Origin: Melieria omissa
Taxonomy: Eukaryota; Arthropoda; Insecta; Diptera; Ulidiidae
Direction of reading: 5' to 3'
Assembly (NCBI GenBank): GCA_963971225.1
Contig: OZ020267.1
Coordinates: 115,578,936-115,642,935 of the forward strand
DNA length: 64,000 bases
A model generated the notes under the pieces. It saw only the letters and a list, made by a program, of their open reading frames with translations, had not been told where the DNA came from and did not search any database. A program made the position numbers and the translations under genes. This document shows, one piece after another, positions 1 through 11,715 of the stretch (positions are counted from its first letter, which is position 1; each line of letters opens with the position of its first letter).

Positions 1-3000
1 TTGCGGAGCAGATGAACGGTTCAGCGGACCAGCGAACGAACGAACCAAAGCGTCGGCAGAGCGAAAAATGTACACTAACCGCGCCGCTAACGAGCGAAAT
101 GCAGCGGTCTTTTATTGATGCGAGTTCTATATGTCGGCGTACGACTCACGAGCCCTTTTCCACTGCGTCAAATTCGTTGTAGGCCGTGTGGTCGGCTAGA
201 TTCTAAGCCGACGATGTGCTGCTGCAGCGCGCCGCCGACTACCACATGCTGCCGACTCTGGCGATTCCTTGCGCGTGCAGCAGTTTCTTTTTTCCGCTTT
301 CGCTGCACTTGTTCACTTTTCCGGCTGCGACTGTTGCCTCTGCTGTGGCACACAAGCGTTTACAATTTCACGCACTGCTTCACGATTCCGGTCGCCAAAT
401 CAAAATCGAAGCAAGGACTCTGCTACTGCCCGGTGAGATTCTGCAAGGATGCAACCGTACAAAATGTGAGCGCGAATTCTGCTGGGGGCATAGGGGGGGA
501 GTGGAAAGCACGTATCTGCTAGCCGATTCACGAATTTTTCACATTTTTCACTTGTGCGGACTTTTTCTTAATTCCTTTTTCGAACTGGATTTGCTGATTT
601 TATCGATTTTTTCGCCGCAGTTTTGTTTTCTTCTTCGTTCGCTTTTCACTCACACACGCACGCAAACACACAGCCAGACAAAAAACACACCGCAGAAAAG
701 GATAACGGCTTGCAGTACCGGGGGCGGTCGCACTAGGAGGCGGCAAACGTGAAAATACCAATTTACTTTGTCACATTCGGCTTTGTTATTTTCGCTTTGC
801 CGTTTTTTCTGCGCTTTTTATAGCTATTATGACAACGAGAACAAGGAGCACGATAAAAGCGACAAAAACGCGACGAGCACAGCGACGCGGACGCTCGCGA
901 TAGTACTGAAACAGCGCGAATGCGGACGAAGCAGGACGAAAAAGGACTCGCGAGAGCGCGCCTGAGGGTGGAGACGAGCGAAATGGGAGAAAATCAACTT
1001 TTTCTTTTCGAAAATTTACATATAAACACAACTGAAATGGAACTCTGCTGCTGCTACGTGTGTGTGTGTGTGACAGTGCATGCATGCCCGTGCGCCTTTC
1101 GAAGTGTGAGTGCGTGTGTATACAAAAACAAAATGTGTAAAAATAAAAATAGCAGCAACCACTCACACACGAAGTAAACACAAAGGATATGCGCGAAATG
1201 AAAGGACCCACCGCACACGCTGCTGGCTGCTGCTTCTATGCCGCCGCTTTGTGCCAGCGAAATGATTTGGAAACGAAATGCAGCGAAACGAGATATCTCA
1301 CCAACAAAACATAGCGGCAAACAGCATAAAGCGATACAGCAGCAGCGGTGGCAGCACAACAAACCGCTTGGAAAATTTAGGAAAATCAAACAAAAAACGC
1401 AAGAGCACATCTCACACTCCCGTCAGGCCGTCAGGGAGATATCGCCACGAAACGAGCGTTCCGTTTCGCAACTGAGAGCAGGACATTCATTGAGAGAATA
1501 CGCAAATAACAACAACAAGAACTGCAGCAACGATAAACGTATGCGACAAGGGCTGCCAGCACTTGGAAATTACCGCTCGAATGTAAGGATTGAGCACTGG
1601 AGAGCGAAGCAATATTAAAATTACGCAATCCATACTGGGGACATAACTTTTCCCAGTAACTCGAATCTAATTTCCCGAATCATAAACTAATAATTGGACA
1701 TTTTAAACGTTCTTTTGTGAAAGTATCTAGAGAATTAGTGTGGAAAGTCGACTTCACACGTCTGATAGTTTAGGCTGGATAGCATTAAGAACTGTTAGCG
1801 TCACTAGGAATTGCTGCTTGATCGGTTCAAATCAATTTGTCTGATTGCTGTAAGAGATTTGAATACTTCACAAGCCGCCAACTGTTTTATAAATATTCAC
1901 TGTGGTCCTTTTTCTCGTTCGTTCTCTCTTCATAATGTGCATAACACACACAGTGCCGAGTTGGCAGCCCTGGCCGCTGCTTTAAGCGGTTGTTCCTCCC
2001 AAAGTAGCTGCTGTTGCAGCTCCTCGATAGCACGTGTGCATGTATGTGTGTGCGTGGCGTCTGTTTGTGTGCATGGTTGTGCATATGTTTATAAGTGTGC
2101 GCAGTTGAGCTTATGTAAACATGCACAGGACGAATGCTACGACCACAGTAACTACCGGAGCAGCGACAGCAGATCGGCGCGAAGGACACAGCGCCCGACC
2201 AGGCGACCACCCGGCCGACCCAAACGCTTCTGCTTTCTTTTCGTACACACTGTGCTCTTGTTGTTTTTATGCCGTTTCGTCGTTTTCGCAGTAAATGTTG
2301 TCCATTGCCATCAGAGCCGAACCCGAACGCCGAAACAAAACGCAACGAAACGAAACGACAGGACCCGCACCCGAAAATCGTCCACACCAGCGCGCAGCAC
2401 AACCACAGCGCCGAAGGGATGAAAACTTTTATATTTTCATAACGAATTCACTGCCTTTCTGGGTGAGAAAACTTCAGAGCAATATTAAAAGGTTGCACTG
2501 GATTCCTTCTAGTTAGAACTGTGGTTTTTCCGATTGGAATCTACGCAGTCAGCAAATGGGCAAAGAGTTGTTGAGAAAATTGACAATGGGTCCATCCCAG
2601 GGAAATCTGGCCAAACTCCAAATGTTCGGAGCACTGTCCGATGCGGATGCGGAGTTTTTTCCATACGGGCGGAGACGCATTTCATATGACAAGGAAAGTG
2701 CGTGACAGTGTAATGCGAGTGAGATGAAGCTAAGACTCGCAGGCTTTCACCTCACTCTCCACCTAAACTCTGTCAGCCAGGACTCGATGTTAACATTTCA
2801 CAGATGCTGAAAATTATGTGTTTGGCAAACACTGCCTTGTTTGCATTATTGATGGCCATTTTGGCTGCACCAAAAGCACTTCGCCCACAGATTTATCGTG
2901 TTGCACTTGGCACCAAACACTCAAATTTACCCGAATCTGTCTTGTCAAGTTGTATCCATGGGTTACACTAGCACTGCATCCAGCCGACACAGGGTTCAAC

Positions 3001-4920
3001 CGCGCCCCCACGGACTACTACTACTTCGACACGCGATTTCCAAAGTGGCGCTCCAATCGTTTTTAATTTAATATTTATTTATATTTTTAGTAATTTTTTT
3101 TAACGATTTTTCGCTTCTCAACTTGTTTTGTTTGGGGCTAAGCGAACAAAATTTAAACTATTTGGACACACACGACGCGCGCGCCACTTCCTCCCCAGCA
3201 GACGACAAAACAGAAACAAAATCGCACTGGTGCAACGCAGTCGGACAGCCAGTGGCAACACCAGAGCTCTGCAACCACATGATGCCCGACGAGCTTCTTT
3301 CTTGTGAATACCTTCGAAGCGCCACCTATGTGTGATATTTAAGCCGTCATACCAGCGCACTTTAACAAATTCTTGCACAGAAGCACAACATGTCTTATTG
3401 GAAGTCGCGTACCAAAATGGTGGCAATATCACTGACTGTTGTCTCGTTGCATTTCACTTATCCTTTGCTTCCTAATTGCTCCAACAACTAGAATCACTGC
3501 AACGTTTATGTTACCAATACACAATAAAATCTTTGGCACGCAGATATTTTTTATATGATTGCTATAATAGATTTCCAAAGTCTAACTTTTGTTTTCATCA
3601 GAGCGGCACTGAATTGCATTTCGCCGGGTGGCAGCGCTTTTATTGTTTACGAATATCGAACAAAAAAGAGGAAGTTTCAAATAGGAATCGACGAAAACGA
3701 GCACAAGCAAAGAGAAAAATTGACGGGCCTCGCCATGTCGGTTGCACACACTTTTTATGTTAAAGGAGAATTCTTACACAAAACTTGTTCTTCCTAGCAG
3801 CGCCTTAAAGGTTTTAAAGTCGATTTGACGATTTAAAGCACATTTTATACATTCTAACACGAGTAAAACGAGACGAAACGGACAACCAATGGAGTCGCCT
3901 CTACTTTTCTTACGACTGCGGACATATTGCGAACGAGGTAGAGAGATAAAACAAAATAGAAAACCCGGAACGCATTGAGGGAAGACGTTTATAGTTTCTC
4001 AACGCTGCCATATGTAGGGGAACGCCTAAAGATGAACAAGTTTGAATTTACTATTCCACTCGATTGAGCCAATCTGAGAGTATGGCAAGGATGGTAAACA
4101 GCAGCTTAGCTAACAACAAAAACTGCCGGTCAGTGCATCGATTTTATGTCTACATACTTAAAATTTTGTGTGTAACTCGGTCACTATTGCAACTTCAGTC
4201 ATTTTCTTGTCAACAATGTTCACTGTACACATAAAATGATCGCAATAGAGAGCCAATTTCTAGTATCTGCGTATTTTGGTAGTCGACCTGCGAATAAACA
4301 TCAGGTGAAGACATTTTTCTTTCGGCAATTAGCCTTTCAGTACGCAGACGGAATCTATGGAAAGTACGATTTTTACCCATGAAAAAACTCCCACAGACCA
4401 GCCGTCCTGAACTTACATATGTGGAAAATTTACTCATTTTTTCCGTTGGGATAGCGAGGACTTTTAAGCGTCTACCTCTTCTAGTTAAGGAAGTTTATGT
4501 AAAGTGATTGTCCCGATATATTCAAATAATGCGATTTCAAAACATAAAAGCCCAAATTTGTATAGTTCAAAACTCCGCGTATCACTTTTATTGGGTTCAC
4601 GCTCTTGGATATGTACAAACGATAAGTATAGGTCGTGTTCGTAAGTTCAATAAAAGTGCTCAATGATTTAATACATTAATACTTTATAATATCAGATCGC
4701 GTTATCTTAGCAATTTTCGAAATGCAAACAGATCACAAATATTAATTCGCATATGTTTAGCAGTATTCAGCTGTATAGTAGATACATGTTCGCTTTTCAT
4801 ATTCTCGCTTACAACTTAGCACTAATTTTGTATTCATATTTTAAATAATTCATGGCAGGTTAGACAATTTCTGTTCATTTGTACACTTTACAACCGAATT
4901 TTCCTTTAAATTTTGATGTG

Positions 4921-4952
<32 letters not shown>
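1..4952. other. No supported coding gene; left flank and possible 3' UTR
   Basis: I find no convincing coding exon here. Bases 1-2450 are comparatively GC-rich with CAG-rich and CA-rich stretches, and open frames up to about 200 codons occur on both strands. Those frames overlap each other, are low-complexity (Cys/Ser/Arg-rich) and have no recognisable domain, which is typical of fly promoter, 5' UTR or intronic DNA. The right end, about 4580-4952, probably holds the 3' UTR of the long isoform of the minus-strand gene that ends at 4953. A minus-strand AATAAA (read as TTTATT) lies near 4580. Confidence 0.4.
4917..4952. repeat. TG/CA microsatellite abutting a stop codon
   Basis: A (TG)n run with two interruptions lies directly against the minus-strand stop codon at 4953-4955. 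In the transcript the 3' UTR of the long isoform would therefore begin with a CA repeat. Confidence 0.9.
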
Positions 4953-4953
<1 letters not shown>

Positions 4954-7900
4954 TAATCGAGCTGTTTGCCCTCCTCACGGTTCTTGCGGAACGACACCGA
5001 GTGAATGAGGAGTGGCGGCAAGTTGCCGCGCAGCATCTGCAACCGTTTGCTCTTCTCCGGCCGGCGTATCTCCTCCCTCGAGGACGACATCGACGCCGAC
5101 GAGTACGTGGGCAGCATCTCGCTGCTCTGTGTCATCGTCAGCGCCGCTGAGCGCCGGAAGTAGCGCGGCATCGAGAAGTCGTCCTGGCTGGCGCGCGCCG
5201 CATTCGCCGTCTGTATCGAGTACAGGCTCTGCGAGACGCGATACTTCTCGATTGTGGGTGTGTCCTCGTAATTCTTGGGCAAATTGCTGAACGAAATCGA
5301 CGGCACTTCCGGTGTCATGCTGATCTGCGTACCGGAGCCCGTTATCGCAAAGATGTCCGTCTCGCTAGCGGAAGTAAAGTGCGGAACGCTGGTCGCACTG
5401 CGCTTGAGTTTGCGCGGCGAGCCGCCACCAAGGCTGATGCCACCCGGCAGCAGGTGCGGGTGGCGATCGATCAGACGCGGACGCAGTATGACCTCGTCGC
5501 TGTCCAGCTTGGTGGCGTTCTCGCCGCCCTCCAGATCCTCCTCGGCGATGGCGTCGAATTTCTTTGGCGTCAATGTCTGGCTGCCCTCCGGCGAGGAGTC
5601 AGCGGTCAGTGTGAAAGTGATTCGTTTCTCGGGAGTGCCATCGAGAGCGTCGTGCGCATTCGTCGTGGGCGTCGCTGCCTCCAGCGGTTTCTTTACATCT
5701 GCAGTGTTTGCTATAAGTAAAAGACAAAGTGAAATACAGTAAATTCGAATTGGAACTAACTTCAATGCCAAATAATGGAAATGTTGAAAAGCGTTTGTGG
5801 TATTAATTGCGTAAAAATAAATTAAAAACTTCACAAAGCATTTACGACAACCACAAACTGTTAGAGTATTTTTAGCGATCGGCCCGCCGAGGGAATTATG
5901 TCAAATTATTTACACTTTATAAGATGGACAAATCCACACATATCTTTTCTATTTACAAGAGTGTTACCGTTATCGCCCAACATCGAGTATTACTGTACAA
6001 ACGCATACAAGAGGGGTTTTCGGTGCGACATGCATTGCAGGGAGTTTCGGTGATTTGACGGCGGTTAGCACTTGAGTAGCAGTTAGTAGGCTGGTGCGCC
6101 ACAGGGGGTAAGGTTAATAATTGGACACAGAAACCCACACAGTAACCAAATTCTTGTTGGACTCACTCTATTAGAAAATATTGTCAACGAACTTATATGT
6201 TCAGGTGTGTTTTGAACAGACTGACATCTCAAGTCATTACCTAATTTATGTGCGTACAGCTGTAGGCATATATATATATTTGATACTGTGTCGGGCTTTT
6301 TAATTGAATTTCGGCACTAAAAATAGAGGGGAAAACCAGCTAGTTAAAATTCAATCGATGAAAGATCTCGCAACATATCTACGTACAACAAATATTAAAA
6401 GAGCTAAGGCAAGTTCCGGCCTACGTTTTTAATAAATAGTGTGTCTGTTAAAATATCTAAGACTAAGGTTAAGTAATGATTTTACAAATGGACTTCAGAG
6501 TTTCCCTTTTTTTACTGGAGCACCCACTAATAATAAATCTTTAATGTTTTCGATTTAACCCTCCGCGTTCCTCTTGTTGGCCACATTAAACAATCTGTCG
6601 GCTGACGGGTTTCTTCTTACTGTAACTACGTGTGTTTTTGACCGTAAACAAAAGTTATTAAGACCATTTATCTCTGCAAATGCCAGCTACACTGAAAGTG
6701 GCAAAAGTACTAAAAATATCAGCAACAGCAACAAATCGCCCACGCTATTACGCACAACTTTGACTGCACCACTCGCACATAAGAAGTCATGTGGACTGAG
6801 ACGGACTCGGCAGAAGCACGAGTTGCTGAAGCAATTCTGGGACAAAGAGCTGCACAAGGCGGGGCTCGTCAAACGCCGTTCATGTTTTGCCCAAGAAATA
6901 TGTACGTAAAATATAAAAATAAGGTAGGCGATAAAATAAAACATTAAATTGAAAAGTCATTGCTGCGTTCCGCACAGGGAACGCTTGTTGCTCTTTTGTG
7001 TGCGAACAATTTCTGTTTTCGCCCGAAGGTTCTCTGAGTCCGTAACACCCGCCGCATTAAGATAATGAGCTCTGTTGCCGGTAAATGTGGAGAAAAACAC
7101 AACATATTGAAAGATAATAAATGGGAAGACGATACTAACGACACTGAATGCGCGACACTCGGCACTCGTGCTGGCCCTATTTATTTATTTGCTTATCAAA
7201 ATCACATAAATGTGTACAAAATAATTGCGACACCGTCCGCGCGTAGTTCATCAAATGTATTAGTATTTGTTGGCGATAGAACAAATTAATTAAAGCGCCT
7301 CCGGAATTTTCTAATAACTAGAAAAGTGGCAAAACAATCCGAAGCGCATTATCAGACAACTCATTCGCCCACACACGCGCACACAACTGCTCACACGCGC
7401 ACAGGTGCACGGAGGCTAAAACTGATTTACGACTGTAGATTAAGCCTTGGATTCACCCCACCTGACTTTTGTGCTTACTCGGCTATTTTAAGCTCTAACA
7501 CGATTATATAGGCTGATCCATAAATCGACGACAGCATTTAAAAATTTCCACTGCACGTGCACGTCGCTAGTGACGTGTGATGCTGTTCTTCACAACTCGC
7601 TTCATTTGCCATTCTGTATTTTGGATCTTCTCTGGCGGTTTGTGGAGTGAACACCGATCAACTCATACTACAAATTCACACATTTCCCCGCAAAGTACAC
7701 GATTCGACTGTTCATTTCAGCCATTTTTCGTATTCGCCAATTCAGAAGTGTTGATTGTTTATTGTTTCCCCGCTTATCACAAACATTTAAATACACATTT
7801 CATACCGTGTGCGCAGCAGCGCCACATAAATGCCTGCAGATTCATTGTTTTATTCGTTTTTTTATTTTTGAACAGCTCACTACTTAAAATTATGAATTGT

Positions 7901-10785
7901 AAATATTTTTACTAACTATCAGGCACTCGTATCGAGCAAGTGCGTAGCTAGTACACATTTCAATCTTTGGTTCAAACACTTAGACGCTATAATAAAGCCG
8001 CAGCGGAACGTGCATCCATACAAAGTAATAACTACAAGTACGAAGCGTTAAGTACATGAAAACATTCCACACGATTACCCAGGCACGGCAACGCGTTAGT
8101 CTCTAATACTAAATACTTAGCTGCGCATACGACCTGGCCATATGTATGCGTCTAGGACTCTAAGTCTAGGTAGAACTTAACTTTATGGTGTGGTGCCAGC
8201 TGGCCACCACTACCGCCAGAAGCGTTCGCATTGCGCTTGCCGCCGCGGCTCTGAACAGTACTGTGATCGTCGCTGTCGTCATTACCTTCTAAACGCCGGA
8301 GCAAGCGGTCCTGCTCGTTCTCGCGCGGCGTCGTCGGCACCTCTTTGTTGGGTGAGTGGACGCCGGCCAGGAAGGTCTTTGTGCTGATGCGATTCAGTTT
8401 CGTGGGCTGGTGATCCTGGAAGATTTGCGAATTGGCGAATACTGCCAGAATCTCGGGGCCCAGCATTGGAACATTTGTTTGCGTTTCGCGGCGGTAGTCT
8501 TCCTCGTGAATTTTTGCGCTGCTACAATGGAAATTGTTCAATGACTTAGCTTTATGTCAGCTGGACTCGTTTGTACCTCATTAATCCCGAGTTGTTGCGC
8601 TTCATGGGCTGGTGACAGACGGGTCCAGGCAGAGTAAGATTGTTGTTGTCCGATGTTTGTATGTGTCCCAAGGCGCTGCCGTTCTTCTGAGCGGCAATGT
8701 AGTCGTCATCATCTTCGGGGTTGTAATTAGCTAAAATGGCATTTTCAAAACATTTTTGTTATTAACAAGCAAAATCAAAAACCCAGGAAACAACAGGGAA
8801 ATTGAAACGCGATTTTTCAAATATTTCCTTCTTCCTAATATCTTAACACTAGAAGTACCGGGAGCGGTCATTTGACGGTTTTCAGTTTTTGATCAACCGT
8901 AGCTCGAAAACGGTTTAAGTTACGAATCTGGTTCTCCTTGACTTTTAATATTTTGCACTAAGCTCAATATTCTAAAATTTTGCAATCACTGCGCCGATCT
9001 GCTTTCTTTTTATCATCGACTTTACCTACTAGTACCATGAGCGGTCAAATGACGGTTAACTACGTAGCCATGGAAATAAAATTATAACATTCACAAAAAA
9101 GTCAAAGATGGTACAAATTTTGCAAGAACCTATGTCTTGCCTTCTGTTTTATATTAAATTTACAACCGACTTTTATATATTTATGAATTTCAATGTAAAA
9201 ACAAAAATGCATTATTTTACGTGTTGTGTGTGAAAACATGAGCAGAAAGCGGCGAGACGAAATTTACTATGGTCATGAGTAGTAGCTTTACTTTTAAAAT
9301 ATTTGCCAAAACTATACTTTTTTACATTCAAGAACATAAATGAATGTTGTTTTAATGCTAACAATGAAAAACTTCTTCAGATTCAACCGATTTCGTTAAA
9401 AGCTCTGAATACCGTCATTTGACCGCTCACGGTACTAGTAGGTATGAGCAAAACCCGGTACTCCTAGTGTTAAATGCCATTTTCATAAAAACTACAAATA
9501 CATAAGAAAAAATTGGCAAATGTAGAAGACTTTTCTCTAGGATTAGGTAGAATTATATTTTTAGTGTACAATTTAATTCTATGGTAGATCAATGCTTTTT
9601 TATTTTATTTTTTACTTTGCTTGGCCGAAATCTAACCTCACTTCTCGAGCATATTTCATATTTCCACACTTTCCTTATTAAACTGACATTATTAAAGTTC
9701 TCGAGGTTTAGTCATAGTTAAAAGTAGAAACACATTGTTGTATATCTTTTCTTGTTTTGGCAGTAAAAAACAATCATTTGATATTTTTTAGTATAAAATT
9801 TAAAACTTTCATGAATTTAATGGAATAACCTAACTGTTGAATATATTTATGAAATAAGAACTCATAAAAATAGTCCTAATTTAAGGGAAATTATGATTTA
9901 AATGTCAAAAATGTGTCAATGAGGACAATTTCGTTCGTTAAAAGTTTTCAAAAACTGTCAAATTGTTCATTAATTTTCTTCTTAGTTTAATAAATTGTAA
10001 TTTGAATTTTTAACTTTTATATGTTTGTTTGTTATACGTTAAAATGGGTCAAGTGCGCGCCATCAAATTTTAGAGCTCAATCATGGATGACTTAAATATT
10101 TTCTATAATTAGATCGCGCTCGCAAAAATCGTTCGAAAACAAAATGCTTTTTGTGATTATAACAATGAACGAGTTGTTATATTTGTTTGCTTGCGCAAGC
10201 TTCGGCTAATGCCGTCGAATCGTAAATTGGCAACATTTATCTACCACACAAGAAAAATTCATACAACAATTTTGGTGTTGATAACGAAATTTCAATTTAG
10301 AGTGTCAAAGCGGTTTATTTATGCGCACCGCCCGTCAACAGTCCGGCAGAGATTTCGACTATCACTAACAACTTCGTCAAATAAACAACGCTCAAGTTGT
10401 GTAAGTGGCCGTGACTAAAGCCGATGTCTGAAGCCTGCAATAGCTGCTCGCTTCAGGCGCAACGCCGATTGCGCGGCTGCTGGTTCGTTCGCGTCAAATC
10501 ACTACAGCGATGACTTTTGAGGGGCTTTTTCGCAAGTTGTTTCATTGTTATTGTTGTTGTGCGGAGCGCGCTACTTACCGATTGACTCATCGTAGCAGAA
10601 TCGCTCCTCGAAACAGTTCCACTTCAAGTCCTCCCAGCAGCTGTGGAAACATGACATTTAGTAGGGTTCGGTGCGAGTATGCAAAGCGTCAGCGCTGAAC
10701 GCACGCAATCACGGGAAAGTGAAGCGCGAGCAGCGGCCACCAAAGCAAGTGCCGATCGTACTTACTTTTGGCAGCAGCGGCACAT
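4953..10785 (-). CDS. Unknown Cys-rich-start protein, long isoform (279 aa)
   Basis: I do not recognise this gene. The proposed minus-strand exons are 10785-10766 (ATG, 20 nt), 10640-10579 (62 nt) and 5710-4953 (758 nt, TAA stop), totalling 840 nt. The first two encode a start with seven Cys in about 24 residues (MCRCCQNCWED..., then WNCFEERFCYDES). The last exon is Ser/Thr- and Arg-rich, with acidic patches and likely phosphorylation sites, and ends REEGKQLD. Phases agree: 10579 ends in phase 1 with GTAAGT, and the exon at 5710 starts in phase 1 after TTACTTATAG. No membrane segment is visible, so a Cys cluster at the extreme N-terminus suggests palmitoylation and membrane attachment (inference). 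The start is set by an in-frame stop just upstream and a good AAAATG context. An upstream exon joined at TTAGCAG cannot be excluded. Confidence 0.62.
5711..8151 (-). other. Intron of long isoform and 3' UTR of short isoform
   Basis: This lies between the two alternative terminal exons. AT-rich, with no supported coding sequence. Minus-strand AATAAA signals (TTTATT on the plus strand) near 7850-7870 would give the short isoform a 3' UTR of about 300 nt. A short TA run lies near 6270. Confidence 0.5.
8152..10785 (-). CDS. Unknown Cys-rich-start protein, short isoform (201 aa)
   Basis: It shares exons 10785-10766 and 10640-10579 with the long isoform, then uses 8730-8577 (154 nt) and 8521-8152 (370 nt, TAG stop), totalling 606 nt. 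Phases fit at every junction: phase 1 into 8730 after CCATTTTAG, and phase 2 out of 8577 (GTACAA donor) into 8521 after CATTGTAG. Both isoform-specific tails begin with the same two residues, AN. This tail has an acidic stretch (NPEDDDDYIAAQK), then polar, Arg/Asn/Gly-rich sequence ending KVKFYLDLES. No catalytic motif, coiled coil or membrane helix is visible. An intracellular adaptor-like role is a guess. Confidence rests on codon-like composition and phase agreement, not on homology. Confidence 0.62.
8847..9469. mobile_element. piggyBac-like nonautonomous element with TTAA duplication
   Basis: A 623-bp element lies in the intron of the minus-strand gene, flanked by TTAA at 8843-8846 and 9470-9473. 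The ends are inverted: CACTAGAAGTACCGGG on the left, and CCCGGTACTCCTAGTG on the right, which reads CACTAGGAGTACCGGG on the other strand. The exact TTAA target and ends starting with C and rich in CCGG are typical of piggyBac-type elements. No transposase frame is present. A subterminal motif (GAGCGGTCAAATGACGGT and close forms) occurs near both ends and again internally at about 9024-9058. Confidence 0.85.
9474..10578 (-). other. Intron sequence, AT-rich
   Basis: This is the rest of the intron between exons 10640-10579 and 8730-8577. It is very AT-rich up to about 10,150 and more mixed after that. I see no coding exon and no RNA gene in it. Confidence 0.5.
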
Positions 10786-11715
10786 TTTCTGCTAACTAAT
10801 CTATTCAGGCGGCCGTTGGCGTACTGCTGCTTTATTGCGCGTATTACGTATGAACTACCGTTGTACGATGCGGCGGCTTTATCAGCCGAACGCTCGCAGT
10901 CGCGCCACTAGCTGTTCGATGCGCCTTAACGTTACGCGTGCAATTGCGAATGCGAATGCGCCGCGTGCGTAGCCCCAAAAACAATAAGCGCCGTCAACTT
11001 TTAACTTTGGCCGTGCAGATCACGAACGCTCCGCTGCAAGTAGAAAACAGAAATGCTCACGTAGCTGCGGCCGCCACCTCTCAGCGCCACTGCGTGAGGC
11101 ACCTAACTCTTTAATTCACCTGCTCGCCTCGCGCTCGTGTACGCGCGTACGAACGGTGTTTTATTGTGTTTTCGACGAGTCTTCACTATTCTCATTCATG
11201 GGATTAAATTAATCGGTTGTCGGTTTTGTTGCCCGTTCGCAGGGCCACTCACACTCCCACTTCCACTCCGGCTCCGCTTGCCGGGAGCGTGTTTCACTTT
11301 CTGCTGCGTGGTGCCGTTCACCACCGCTGCTGTTGCCGTATTTCGATATGGCGCTGATAAGCGTATTTGTTATACGATTGTGTACAAGTATTGCATTATT
11401 ATAGTTTTGTTGTTGTTGTTGTTATTAAAATTTCTCTTGTTTTGTGCGGGCAATTAATGTTATATGTTGCAAGGTATAATATGCGATGATAAATTTATTT
11501 GGATTGCGCTTTGATAAGGCTTCGCTCAGAGCGCAAACACAGCCCGCTCGCAGTGAGCGCGAGGCGATGAGATAGAAAGTGATATTTTTAGCTGTTTACA
11601 GGTGGAAAACGTGGTAACACGCTCGCTGATTGAGGTTCCGCCCAAATGTTACACATATTTTTAGGCAAACGAAGTTAGAAGAGGCTTCCTATAAATTTTT
11701 AGCATACGTCGGCAC
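10786..11715 (-). promoter_or_regulatory. GC-richer stretch upstream of the Cys-rich gene, probable 5' UTR/promoter
   Basis: The sequence upstream of the proposed ATG at 10785 is clearly more GC-rich than its surroundings, with no convincing reading frame on the minus strand. It ends where transposon sequence begins at 11716. No TATA box at a clear position was found. The assignment is by location and composition only. Confidence 0.3.

Noticed and set aside
1800..1850. GGTTCAAATC, a tRNA B-box-like word
   Set aside because: The flanking bases do not fold into acceptor and anticodon arms, and no A box lies at the right distance. No tRNA or rRNA gene was found anywhere.
115..2422. Open frames of 120-200 codons on both strands near the left end
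   Set aside because: They overlap each other in opposite directions, are Cys/Ser/Arg-rich low-complexity, and show no domain or phase-compatible splice partner.
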